Positions 46,855-55,824 of a DNA stretch of 64,000 bases are shown one piece after another; position 1 is the stretch's first letter, and every line of letters starts with the position of its first letter. Location: contig NZ_QMIG01000017.1 of NCBI RefSeq assembly GCF_003287285.1, forward strand, positions 1-64,000, given 5' to 3'. The notes beneath the pieces were generated by a model. The model saw only the letters and a program-made list of their open reading frames with translations. It had not been told where the DNA came from and made no database searches. This stretch comes from Phytoactinopolyspora halophila (GTDB taxonomy: Bacteria > Actinomycetota > Actinomycetes > Jiangellales > Jiangellaceae). Position numbers and translations under genes: made by a program.

Positions 46855-48482
46855 TTTCGCTTTTCCTTCCCGATATCCAATCGCCCGCGCACAAGCGGCA
46901 CTTTCTAATATGGTTAAGTCAAAACAGAACTCACTCAATGCCTGAAGACTTTACATAATGCGCTTGATAGAACTAATCAAATCTAACGCTTGGCGGAGTG
47001 AATTACAGAGTATTGAGTTCGCAAATTTATTCACTACCTATTCGTTGAGTTCCTGCACACATTGAAATCAACATGCCTTTCCGGCCGTCCCATTGCAAAA
47101 AGCTGGGAAGCTGTAGTCATAACTCCTTATGTAAGCGATGAGTGGCTAGGCGAAAAGAACGCAATTGGCTCGTGTAATCAAATATCTCAGGACGGCGAAT
47201 ACTTTCAAAAGGGGGCTATTTCCGCGCCCGCAATATTACATTACTCCAGCAATCCGACGGAGATAATAGTATAGATGAAGAGCGAAACTAGGTAGACTGG
47301 CGAAATACCCAGCACTTCTAACGGCTCATTCTGGGGCTGACGGGCATCTCGCCATGACACTATACTGGCCCTGGGGAGATGTACCGTTTCGACACACGCC
47401 GCCCTCGTAGTTCGCTCGTAATTTGCGCTTTACTACGACTGAGAGCAGCTGACGGCGATCGAGAATTGACCCTTGGATGAGTTCTTTCAAGAATAGCCGG
47501 TAAGGTGTGGACGAATTATCGTCTCTTGGCTCGTAAAAGTTGCCTTTGATTGCGATGAATTTAGTTGACGAGGTAGGACCTGTGCTCGCTCCAGGGGCGG
47601 TAATCGTGAGTACCCCGCTGGAACGAGCCAACGCCTCGTTCAGCTAACGATGAGAGGGGTAGGTGCGAACAAGTGGACGAGTTCGAAGCTGAAGGGACGG
47701 AACCAACCCTGTCCGTCACCGCGCCGGCACCCGCGCAGCCTCAGTGCAACTCTGCCTACCAACCGTCCGAGCCGGTCGACTTCTGAGGCCGTCAACCCTT
47801 CGCGCTTCGACTGCGAACATTACTGCATGTCCGGCCGGGCGGGCCGAGATACCTAGACACCGGTGGACCGGCTGGCGCAGTGGAAAATTCTCCGGAGTGT
47901 GCTGGAGGTGCTGATCGACGAACATGTGCGCGATCGGTTTCTCCACACAGCGGGGAGGACGGCGTGACCAGTTTCGATCAGGCGGAGACTGGCGCAAGGC
48001 TTGGGAAGCTGAATTCGACACGATGATGGGAATTTCGAGATCCTGACCAACGCCGTTGCGGAAGCTATCGATCTTGCAGGAATCGGTCGAACGGGTTTGA
48101 CGACGGTGCGAATGAACAGGTTGGACGCCGGGATGGAGACTTCACGCAAACTGGTCGCATGGTGCAATAGTGGTCTGTGTGACTTGCCCCGATAGGATCG
48201 GGTCCCACGCTACCCATAAGTGGTTGAATGAGCTTCCCGATGAACGCGCGTGTGGCGCGAGATGCGTGTGGCGCGAGATGAGAGATCGTCGTTCCCCGTG
48301 CAATCCTCCAGATCGTCGCCGCACATAAAAAGGTGGCCCTGTTAGGGTCCGCCCGGCACCAAAGAAGTTTCAGAAGACCGTCAGGCGCAAATCACGTCGT
48401 CCGTCTCTGGACTCCGCCACAAAGGGCCTGTCTCGTCTCTCCTCATCTCCTTGGTCCCCGCACATCGCTCCGCCCTCACCAT
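46855..48482. other. 1.6-kb gene-poor region
   Basis: The left part is A/T-rich and empty. From about 47640 to 48330 the DNA is GC-rich with broken coding-like frames (for example AQWKILRSVLEVLIDEHVRD followed by a shift to DRFLHTAGE), probably a decayed gene of unknown type. No RNA genes or repeats recognised. Confidence 0.4.
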
Positions 48483-49511
48483 TCAACGACTTCTACCGGG
48501 GAAGTGACACGCCGACTCGTGACCAACGCCAGCTCGGTCTGCCAGTTCCGGCGTCTCATTTTCACACACCTCCGCCGCCTTCCAGCAACGACCCCGAAAT
48601 GAGCATCCGATCTCATCTGCCCTCACATCATCCGCACCACCTTCGAGAACCACCCGTTGTTTTGCTTCCCGGTCTCTCGGATCGCTCACCGGAACCGCCG
48701 ACAACAAGGCCTCTGTATATGGATGTGACGGATTCTCATAGATATCACGAGGCGCACCTATCTCCACAAGTTCACCGAAATACATGACCGCCACACGATC
48801 GCATACATGTCGCACGACCGAAAGATCATGCGAAATAAGTAAATAGGACAGCGATAATTGTTTCCGCAAACTCTCGAGTAGCTCAATCACTTGTGCCTGG
48901 ATAGATACATCCAGAGCAGACAACGGCTCGTCCAATACCAACAGCCGCGGGTTCAGTGCCAAAGCCCTGGCAATACATATTCTTTGTCTCTGTCCTCCCG
49001 AAAATTCATGTGGATATCTCCGGCCGTGTTCCGGTTCCAACCCCACAAGCGCCAGAAGTTCATCCACCCTCTCCGCTCTTTCGCGAGCACCATAAGCACC
49101 ATGCACCTGGAGAGGTTCCGCCACAATTGCACGGACCGTCATTCGAGGATTTAAAGACGAGAAGGGATCTTGCAGGACGATCTGCATCTCTCGGCGAAGT
49201 TTTCGAATATCCCTCTTACTCAATTGAGTAACGTCATTGCCATCGAAGATAATTCGACCCTTACTTGGCTGAATAAGCCCAAGTATCGCCATGCCGGTCG
49301 TCGACTTTCCGCAACCCGATTCACCCACAAGACCCAACGCCTCACCGGCCAAAAGGTCGAAACTCACGTCATGCACCGCAGAAACTGTACCCAATTTTCG
49401 CCGCAGAACACTTGAAAGTATCGGATACTCAACGGATAGTCCCTCGACGCGCAACAGTTTTTGACGATCGGGACTCGGAGAAATTGAATCTGTCTCAATG
49501 AGCTCCATCAT
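48483..49511 (-). CDS. Oligopeptide-type ABC transporter, ATP-binding protein (OppF-like)
   Basis: Nucleotide-binding subunit, 342 residues. Walker [16 protein letters not shown] signature EFSGGQRQR, Walker [13 protein letters not shown] and the switch His in LISHDLSVV are complete. The C-terminal oligopeptide-transporter extension is present ([15 protein letters not shown] and the Cys-rich [12 protein letters not shown]). I start at ATG 49511, behind GGGGTGAAG; ATG 49508 is also possible. Last gene of a five-gene minus-strand operon, 37 nt after the partner ATPase. Confidence 0.94.
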   Translation of the reverse strand: MMELIETDSISPSPDRQKLLRVEGLSVEYPILSSVLRRKLGTVSAVHDVSFDLLAGEALGLVGESGCGKSTTGMAILGLIQPSKGRIIFDGNDVTQLSKRDIRKLRREMQIVLQDPFSSLNPRMTVRAIVAEPLQVHGAYGARERAERVDELLALVGLEPEHGRRYPHEFSGGQRQRICIARALALNPRLLVLDEPLSALDVSIQAQVIELLESLRKQLSLSYLLISHDLSVVRHVCDRVAVMYFGELVEIGAPRDIYENPSHPYTEALLSAVPVSDPRDREAKQRVVLEGGADDVRADEIGCSFRGRCWKAAEVCENETPELADRAGVGHESACHFPGRSR

Positions 49512-49548
49512 AAGCTTCACCCCAGCCACCAGCACCAGTCAGCACTAA

Positions 49549-50601
49549 TCACCTATCAAAGATGTCGAGTTCATCCAACTCCCTTGAGAAATGGCACGCC
49601 GATAGTCGTTCGCTCCCGCTATTTGTTTCCTGCAACGGCGGTTCTAGCTCTCGGCACAACTGTCTATCGTGTGAAAGCGAACAGCGTGGATGAAACGCAC
49701 ATCCTTCTGGCAGCTCCACCAAGCTGGGCATCTGCCCACTGATCGATCTCAACTCATCGCTTTGATCACCGATCCTGGGCAAACTCTCAAGGAGGGCACG
49801 TGTATAAGGATGGCGGGGACTGGCAAACAATTCAACAACACCCGCAGACTCCACAATTTTCCCCGCATACATGACCAAGACTCTATCTGCAAGTTCTGCC
49901 ACAAGACCTAGGTCATGTGTAATTAAAACGATTGCTCCCCCCGTTTCTTTTTGCACTAGACGCAACACGTCAATAATCTGAGCCTGTATCGTCATGTCCA
50001 GCGCTGTCGTCGGCTCGTCCGCAATGAGCAATCTCGGCCTATTCGCCATTGCCATCGCGATCATCGCGCGCTGACGCATTCCGCCCGAATACTGGTGCGG
50101 ATACTGCTTGCACCGGAGTTCCGGATTTGGCACCCCAACCATGGATAGCAGGGTAATAGACCGCGACCATGCCCACCGCCGCGTCGCCCGCTCGTCATGC
50201 ACGCGTATAGCTTCTGAAATTTGATCCCCAATCGTCTTCACCGGATTAAATGATGCCATAGGATCTTGAAATATTACCGAAATATCTTTACCGCGCACCT
50301 CTCGAAGTTCACGTTCGCCAAGATTCAGCAAATCTCGACCACCGAACTCCGCATGACCGCTGTTCACAATGGCAACGTCTTGCCGCATCAGACCAAGAAG
50401 CGTATTGACACTCACACTCTTGCCAGAACCCGATTCACCCACAATAGCTAGGACTTCTCCATCGTAGATATCCCAGCCAATGTTCCTTACCGCTTGAACT
50501 AACCCTTCATCCGACCTCAACGACACTGATAGATCTCTCACGGACAATAGAGGTTCTCTTTCGGCACCCCTCTTTTCTCTCGCTTCCGCCATCTCATTCA
50601 T
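49549..50601 (-). CDS. Oligopeptide-type ABC transporter, ATP-binding protein (OppD-like)
   Basis: The second ATPase of the importer, 350 residues. Walker A AIVGESGSGKSVSVNTLLGL, signature QYSGGMRQR, Walker B LLIADEPTTALDMTIQ and LITHDLGLVAELADR are all canonical, with the C-terminal HPYTRALLESLP and CAFHPRCS cluster of the Opp/Dpp family. Its ATG overlaps the stop of the permease before it. Together with the OppF-like protein it forms the asymmetric heterodimer usual for this family. Confidence 0.94.
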   Translation of the reverse strand: MNEMAEAREKRGAEREPLLSVRDLSVSLRSDEGLVQAVRNIGWDIYDGEVLAIVGESGSGKSVSVNTLLGLMRQDVAIVNSGHAEFGGRDLLNLGERELREVRGKDISVIFQDPMASFNPVKTIGDQISEAIRVHDERATRRWAWSRSITLLSMVGVPNPELRCKQYPHQYSGGMRQRAMIAMAMANRPRLLIADEPTTALDMTIQAQIIDVLRLVQKETGGAIVLITHDLGLVAELADRVLVMYAGKIVESAGVVELFASPRHPYTRALLESLPRIGDQSDELRSISGQMPSLVELPEGCAFHPRCSLSHDRQLCRELEPPLQETNSGSERLSACHFSRELDELDIFDR

Positions 50602-51560
50602 AGTCGCTGCCTCGGGTCGAATGCATCACGTAAGCCATCCCCCATGAAATTTATCGACAAAACTGTCGCAGCTATTGCTACCCCTGGCGGCAGCCAAAGC
50701 CACGGCATCTCCTGAAGTATTGTCATCGACTGTGCCGCCTGCAGCATGCCACCCCATGTAGCATTTGGCCGTTCCACTCCGAGTCCTAAAAACGATAGGG
50801 CCGCTTCAAGTAAGATGGCATTCGCGCTAAGCAGGGTTGCCACCACGGTCAATGGAGGCAAAACTGGCCCAATCATGTGCCGACGTACAATCGCCAAACT
50901 ACCGGAACCCATCGCACGCGCCGAGAGGACGTAGTCCATCTCACGAACCGACAACGACACCTGACGCACGATGCGACACGCAGTCGGCCATTCGAATGCG
51001 GCAATCACTACTATTATCGTCGTTACGCTTGGGCCCAGGATAGCCACCAACAGCAAGATCACTACCAGCGGCGGGAACGAGAGAAATACGTCAACGACCC
51101 TCATAATAATCGCGTCAACCCAGCCGCGAAAAATTCCCGCGATCAGTCCGAGCAACGTCCCTAGACCCGTCGCCGAAACGGCCGCTGCAATTCCGACGGT
51201 CAGTGACACTCGTGCTCCGTGCAAAAGTCGGCTCAAGACGTCTCTTCCCGCCGAATCCGTCCCCAACCAATGAGCACCACTCGGTGGCTCACGATATGCC
51301 GCCGTATTTACAGCATTAGGATCATACGGAGAGATAAGGGGAGCTAGGACGGCTAGGAGTAGCAGAAGTGACAGGAGCAAGACGCTTGCCATCGCTAGGC
51401 GATGATGCCTGAAACGCCTTATAGCGAGCCGAGACGGCGATAGCGCCTGTCCCGCCCGCCCGTTTCCTCCTTTCTGCACCTCCCTTTCCCGCCGCCGACC
51501 TATGCCTTCTTCGTCGCTCCTACCTGCCACCGGAACGGCCGTTTGCACGTTCTCACTCAT
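50598..51560 (-). CDS. Oligopeptide-type ABC transporter permease (OppC-like)
   Basis: 320 residues with about six membrane helices. A hydrophilic N-terminus (about 45 residues) leads into the first helix (MASVLLLSLLLLLAVLAPLI), followed by the family motif HWLGTDSAGRDVLSRLLHGA and the BPD_transp_1 core; the EAA loop region reads LSARAMGSGSLAIVRRHM. Its start overlaps the upstream permease stop, and its stop overlaps the OppD-like start, so the four genes are tightly coupled. Confidence 0.93.
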   Translation of the reverse strand: MSENVQTAVPVAGRSDEEGIGRRREREVQKGGNGRAGQALSPSRLAIRRFRHHRLAMASVLLLSLLLLLAVLAPLISPYDPNAVNTAAYREPPSGAHWLGTDSAGRDVLSRLLHGARVSLTVGIAAAVSATGLGTLLGLIAGIFRGWVDAIIMRVVDVFLSFPPLVVILLLVAILGPSVTTIIVVIAAFEWPTACRIVRQVSLSVREMDYVLSARAMGSGSLAIVRRHMIGPVLPPLTVVATLLSANAILLEAALSFLGLGVERPNATWGGMLQAAQSMTILQEMPWLWLPPGVAIAATVLSINFMGDGLRDAFDPRQRL

Positions 51561-52519
51561 AGTCGAATCCTCGGATCAAGCGCTGCCGCAGTTACGTCAG
51601 CGAGAAGATTGAATAGCACGACAAAGACTGCGCTTATAAAGACGATCGCAACTATAACGGGATAATCTCTGCCCATGATGGACTCAAATGTCAGTCGTCC
51701 TAACCCCGGCCAAGAGAAAATTGTCTCAATCACAAGTAGTCCTGTCAGCAATATTGGTACTTGGATTGCAATCACCGTTGTCAGTGGAATAAGCGCATTT
51801 CTCAGTCCGTGTCCAAAAACCACCTTCATCCAAGGCACGCCTTTGGCTCTCGCAGTAGTTATGTAGTCCTGTCTTATTACCTCAAGCATACTCTGTCGCG
51901 TATACCGCACATACGGTCCAATCAAATTGATTGCAAGCACTAATGCCGGCAGGATCAAATGGTGGACACGATCTAATGCCGACGGATTACTCGCAGCCAG
52001 CGTACGCATTCCACCTGTTGGGAATATTCCTAATGATATTGAGAATATATATATTGCCATGAGGCCTAAGAAGAAGTTCGGAATTGACACCGCCATCATA
52101 CTCGTCACACTTGAAAGATAATCAAACCACGAATTCTGCTTCAGCGCCGCAAACGTACCCAACAATACGCCAATGATCAGAGCAATAGATAACGCGGTTA
52201 TCGCCAATATTGCCGTCGGTCCAATTCGCTCGAAGATCATGTCAGCTACCGGAGTATTTCGCCGGAACGAATGTCCGAGGTTTCCTTGCAGTACCTCACC
52301 TATCCATGCAGCGAACTGTACAAATATGGGCTTATCTAGACCCAACTCTGAGCGACGCTGTTCAATATACTCCGGAGATGCTGTCGCCAGCTCCTCCGGA
52401 CTCATCAGTGCCCTAACCGGATCTCCAGGTAACATCTGAACGAATATGAACGAGATTCCCAAGATCCCGAACAAGACCGGCACCGAAATGAGGAGGCGTC
52501 GTCCGACATAGCTGAGCAA
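51557..52519 (-). CDS. Oligopeptide-type ABC transporter permease (OppB-like)
   Basis: About 320 residues, six helices. The N-terminal YVGRRLLISVPVLFGILGIS and the MLPGDPVRAL motif are typical OppB/DppB; the EAA loop is TTARAKGVPWMKVVFGHGLR. I prefer the TTG at 52519, which sits 6 nt behind GAGGAG and gives the standard N-terminus; an in-frame ATG at 52582 would add 21 acidic residues. It follows the binding protein gene after about 100 nt. Confidence 0.92.
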   Translation of the reverse strand: MLSYVGRRLLISVPVLFGILGISFIFVQMLPGDPVRALMSPEELATASPEYIEQRRSELGLDKPIFVQFAAWIGEVLQGNLGHSFRRNTPVADMIFERIGPTAILAITALSIALIIGVLLGTFAALKQNSWFDYLSSVTSMMAVSIPNFFLGLMAIYIFSISLGIFPTGGMRTLAASNPSALDRVHHLILPALVLAINLIGPYVRYTRQSMLEVIRQDYITTARAKGVPWMKVVFGHGLRNALIPLTTVIAIQVPILLTGLLVIETIFSWPGLGRLTFESIMGRDYPVIVAIVFISAVFVVLFNLLADVTAAALDPRIRL

Positions 52520-52621
52520 TTCTTGCTCCTCTTCGCTATCGCTACACCTTCCTATGTGTCCTCCATATACTTCGACGAACACACAGGAAGGTGTCAGCTT
52601 ATTGCCTCATGTGCTCTCGCC

Positions 52622-54247
52622 CTATTCCTCCCAGGACCAATCTCCAATTTCGCGAACCCGCGTCTCCGGATTGACACCATCTAATCGCGCATCGTGAGCC
52701 ACGATGTTGTCGGGTATTATCATCCAGATATTGGGCACGTCTTCATTCAAAATACGAAAGGCATCTTTATATATCCTGGCCCGTTCTTCTTGATCAGTTT
52801 CACTCGAACCGGCTGACCAGAGATCATCTAATTCCTCATTACAGTAGTGTCCTCGATTCGCGCCCATTGGGAAGTGCTTGTCGCAGGCGGTCAGTTCTCG
52901 GACGAAATTGGGATCAACTGCGAAATTGCCGCCTGCACCCTCCCAGCCATGAAATGACTCCGGTGATTCTTCATTTCGCTCATTCATAGTCGGCAGGTCG
53001 ACGTTCTCAATCGTCCAATTTATCCCCACATCTGCCATGTTAGCCTGCGCTATCTCCAGGGCCCGGTCTCGCGGCCCCCCTGGTTCGCTCCAACTCAGAA
53101 ATATGAGTTCGTTCTCCGAATTCCAATCAGCCTGTTTAAGAAGCTCTTTCGCACGCTCCGGATCATAGTCATACACAGTTATTCCAGAGTCCGGAAGTGC
53201 CCATTCCGGAGCGATGTGTGGAATATTGGTTTCGGGAACTGTGCAGAAACCATTAAAGGCGGCCTCGCAGATCCCTTTCCGGTCTATTGCATGAGCCATG
53301 GCCTGACGCACTCGTTCATCGAGCAGAGGCTCGTTGTACATCAACCCCCATACAGGGGATTGCGAGACTCCTGTCGTTGATTGAATCTCGACGTGCTCAA
53401 ATTCCGCAATTCGGTCCGCATCGGAAGGATCGACCCTGTCATAATAATGGAGCTCTCCGGTTTCCAGTTGGGCGTTAGCAACATCGCCCGGTAGATATTT
53501 GATAAATAGGCGACTAAAGCCTGCTTCTCCCAAGGACCACTGATCGCTGCGCTCAAGTTCGATATGCTGACCTGATTCCCATTCCACGAACTTATACGGG
53601 CCATTTGACACAGGAAAGCTCGAAAAGTATTCGTGATCATTAAGATCGTCGTGTGGCACGTCTCCAAGGACGTGCTCCGGAACGACAAAGATCCGTTCCC
53701 TCGCCATATCTTGCAACCATACAGATGGGCTCTCAAGCTCGATTACCACCGTATGTTCATCTGGCGTAGTCAGACCTGCTATCTCTTCCGTCTCGCCGCT
53801 AAGGAATTCCTCTGCTCCTACTACACCTGCCAGTGATCCGGCTCGTACGCTGACCTGTGGATCTAAATTGTGTTCTAGCGTAAGCGCGACATCAGCTGAC
53901 GTTACCGCAGTGCCGTCGGTCCATTCCAGGCCCGAATTCATCTCTAGGGTTACGGTCAGACCGTCGTCTGACACCTCCCATGATTCCAGGAGCTCGGAGT
54001 GCCATTCGCCGGCCGAGTCGACCCAGATAAGTGGCGTGAGTATCGCTGCAAAAACCGGTTCTTTACCACCGTGCGAATCGTACGGCAAGAGATCGGGAGG
54101 TTCGTCCGGATTTCCTAACTGCAGCGTTTGCTCGCTCCCCGATTCTGCACCTCCGTCGCTTGTATCATTGTCATTAGGACCACTACATGCGGCGATTATC
54201 AAGATAGACACCGCCGCGGGTGCTAGGCCTAGGGCTCCGAGGTTCAT
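52622..54247 (-). CDS. Extracellular solute-binding lipoprotein (family 5, OppA/DppA-like)
   Basis: The capture component of the importer, 541 residues. A short signal peptide ends in the lipobox LIIAACS (lipidated Cys21), followed by a Ser/Gly/Glu-rich linker. The SBP_bac_5 core shows ESWEVSDDGLTVTLEM, the QAMAHAIDRKGIC motif and late YKDAFRILNEDVPNIWM. First gene of the operon, so it fixes the promoter to the left of 54248 on this strand. Proteins of this family bind peptides, but also oligosaccharides or glycosides; proximity of GH3 and GH78 genes makes a sugar ligand possible. Confidence 0.93.
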   Translation of the reverse strand: MNLGALGLAPAAVSILIIAACSGPNDNDTSDGGAESGSEQTLQLGNPDEPPDLLPYDSHGGKEPVFAAILTPLIWVDSAGEWHSELLESWEVSDDGLTVTLEMNSGLEWTDGTAVTSADVALTLEHNLDPQVSVRAGSLAGVVGAEEFLSGETEEIAGLTTPDEHTVVIELESPSVWLQDMARERIFVVPEHVLGDVPHDDLNDHEYFSSFPVSNGPYKFVEWESGQHIELERSDQWSLGEAGFSRLFIKYLPGDVANAQLETGELHYYDRVDPSDADRIAEFEHVEIQSTTGVSQSPVWGLMYNEPLLDERVRQAMAHAIDRKGICEAAFNGFCTVPETNIPHIAPEWALPDSGITVYDYDPERAKELLKQADWNSENELIFLSWSEPGGPRDRALEIAQANMADVGINWTIENVDLPTMNERNEESPESFHGWEGAGGNFAVDPNFVRELTACDKHFPMGANRGHYCNEELDDLWSAGSSETDQEERARIYKDAFRILNEDVPNIWMIIPDNIVAHDARLDGVNPETRVREIGDWSWEE

Positions 54248-55753
54248 GCCGTCACGCTCCCTTCTTAGCGGGCAGACGATTAAAGTCGAGTATCCGCTAG
54301 AGCGCTATCCGCTCACTCAGCGTGTAATACATCCGCTCCTTATAGCCTTTGTATATTCGCCCCGACTGGGCTCAGCCCACGATGGTTTTATTCAACAAAA
54401 TATACATTTTATTCATAGTAGAAACTGGCTGATTCCGTGTCAATCGTTGACGCGCAATATTGGCTCGCTGTGATTGTTTCGTCACCCAAGGCCCTCGTAG
54501 TAATGAGAGGGTGGAATATTTGCATGACTGACATGATGAATGTCTGCTACGTCTACTTATGTCGCCCTCCGCTCGTTCTGCATGAAACGGTGGCTATGTT
54601 CGCGTGAAATTTGTCAGCTATTTTTGTTTTTGCCGAATTGATCTATATGTGATCTTAACAATCGCTTCTCATTCCGCGACATCTGATATTCCGTAACTTA
54701 CGAGGCTTGAGTGCTGGACAATTGGGGCGGTCTCGATAATGCAGGCCGTGACAGTGATCTGCCTATATGCAGGATACACGGTTATTATGGAATTTCGTGC
54801 ATCCTGGTCAAGCTGCCTAGAAGTGACGTTCATTTCCTTATCTGGCATTATTACTTCAGCTCAGTCGAATGGCGCGTCATCGGGTTGTGATCGCTTGCGA
54901 TACCCAAACTGAAACTACGGCAATATCTCAGAGATTTGATGCCGATGCAACACTTATTTTGGCTATATAATCGGTCTTTCGTGCATAACAGCCGCAGGCC
55001 AGTTTGATCGGTGCCGCTGTGTTTGATTGGTGGAATAGACGATGCTGTCTAATATAGCTTGAACACCTTGTGCGTGCGTGCGGTGCAGCCCTTTGAAGAT
55101 GAGAGAAAGGTAGTAATTTTTAATCCAAAAATGACTTCGAAATACTCGAGGCAGGTCACGATCATTCAAGGCTTTACGTATTTTTTATATCTTTGGATCT
55201 CGGTGGAATTCCAAGAAATATTTTCGCGATCCCAAGCACTTGACACATGGCAGACAACATATATGCTTGTAGATATGAGGTGTTCATTCGAACGGCACCT
55301 CAGATCTCATCAAAATGGCCACGCTTCCGGACAAATTTGATGAGATGAACTCCTCTTGCGGCCCAAAGAGGGCCACTTTTGTAAGAGTAGTTTCCACCCG
55401 AAGCGGTCCGGGTCGATCCCTTTAATGATTGGCCCGGACCGTTCATTTTGCGGTGCGCGAGCCATCGATACGGCTATTCCGCCGTCCCGCCCGCATTCGT
55501 GTCCTTGAGGTCTGGGAAATACTCAACTGCGTCCGCAGCGTGAATAGCGAACCGATCTCTTGATCGGGCGGTATCTGCGACGCCACACCACACAACACTT
55601 CGTCTGATGGTGTCGCGGCGACCTTCTCGTCGATCTTCCGCCGAATTTGTGAATCCCCATGCCGGCACATTCTAGAGAGTCAATGGTCGACGTGCGCAAC
55701 AGGGCTACGGACTGCCGCTCCCCACCGCGTCATCGTGCGTCACGCCGACCTCA
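54248..55753. other. 1.5-kb A/T-rich intergenic region
   Basis: Promoter region of the transporter operon at its left edge, then about 1 kb with no gene. A GC step occurs at about 55380, where low-GC DNA gives way to the GC-rich chromosome on the right. Confidence 0.45.
55404..55441 (+). terminator. Hairpin at the low-GC/high-GC boundary
   Basis: Stem 55404-55414 pairs with 55431-55441 (11 bp, one G-U, 16-nt loop) and is followed on the plus strand by TTCATTTT. A smaller hairpin GGCCC/GGGCC at 55360-55374 followed by ACTTTTG precedes it. No gene on the plus strand ends nearby, so they may be remnants of a lost gene. Confidence 0.4.
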
Positions 55754-55797
55754 CCACGGCCCCGATCGCCGACGCGGACCGGCAATCGGGGCCGTGG
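55754..55797 (-). terminator. Terminator of the GH78 gene
   Basis: Perfect 13-bp stem (55754-55766 with 55785-55797), 18-nt loop, starting 28 nt downstream of the stop of the minus-strand rhamnosidase gene. Confidence 0.75.
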
Positions 55798-55824
55798 CTT
55801 TTGGCGCTGACGGGGCGCCAGCTC

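Noticed and set aside
47326-47631. Minus-strand 101-codon frame in the gap before the transporter
   Set aside because: Contains a plausible stretch but has no start signal, no family resemblance and sits in otherwise decayed DNA.
54963-55670. Short frames at 54963-55169, 55059-55340 and 55443-55670
   Set aside because: A/T-rich chance frames or unrecognised debris without ribosome sites; insufficient to call genes.
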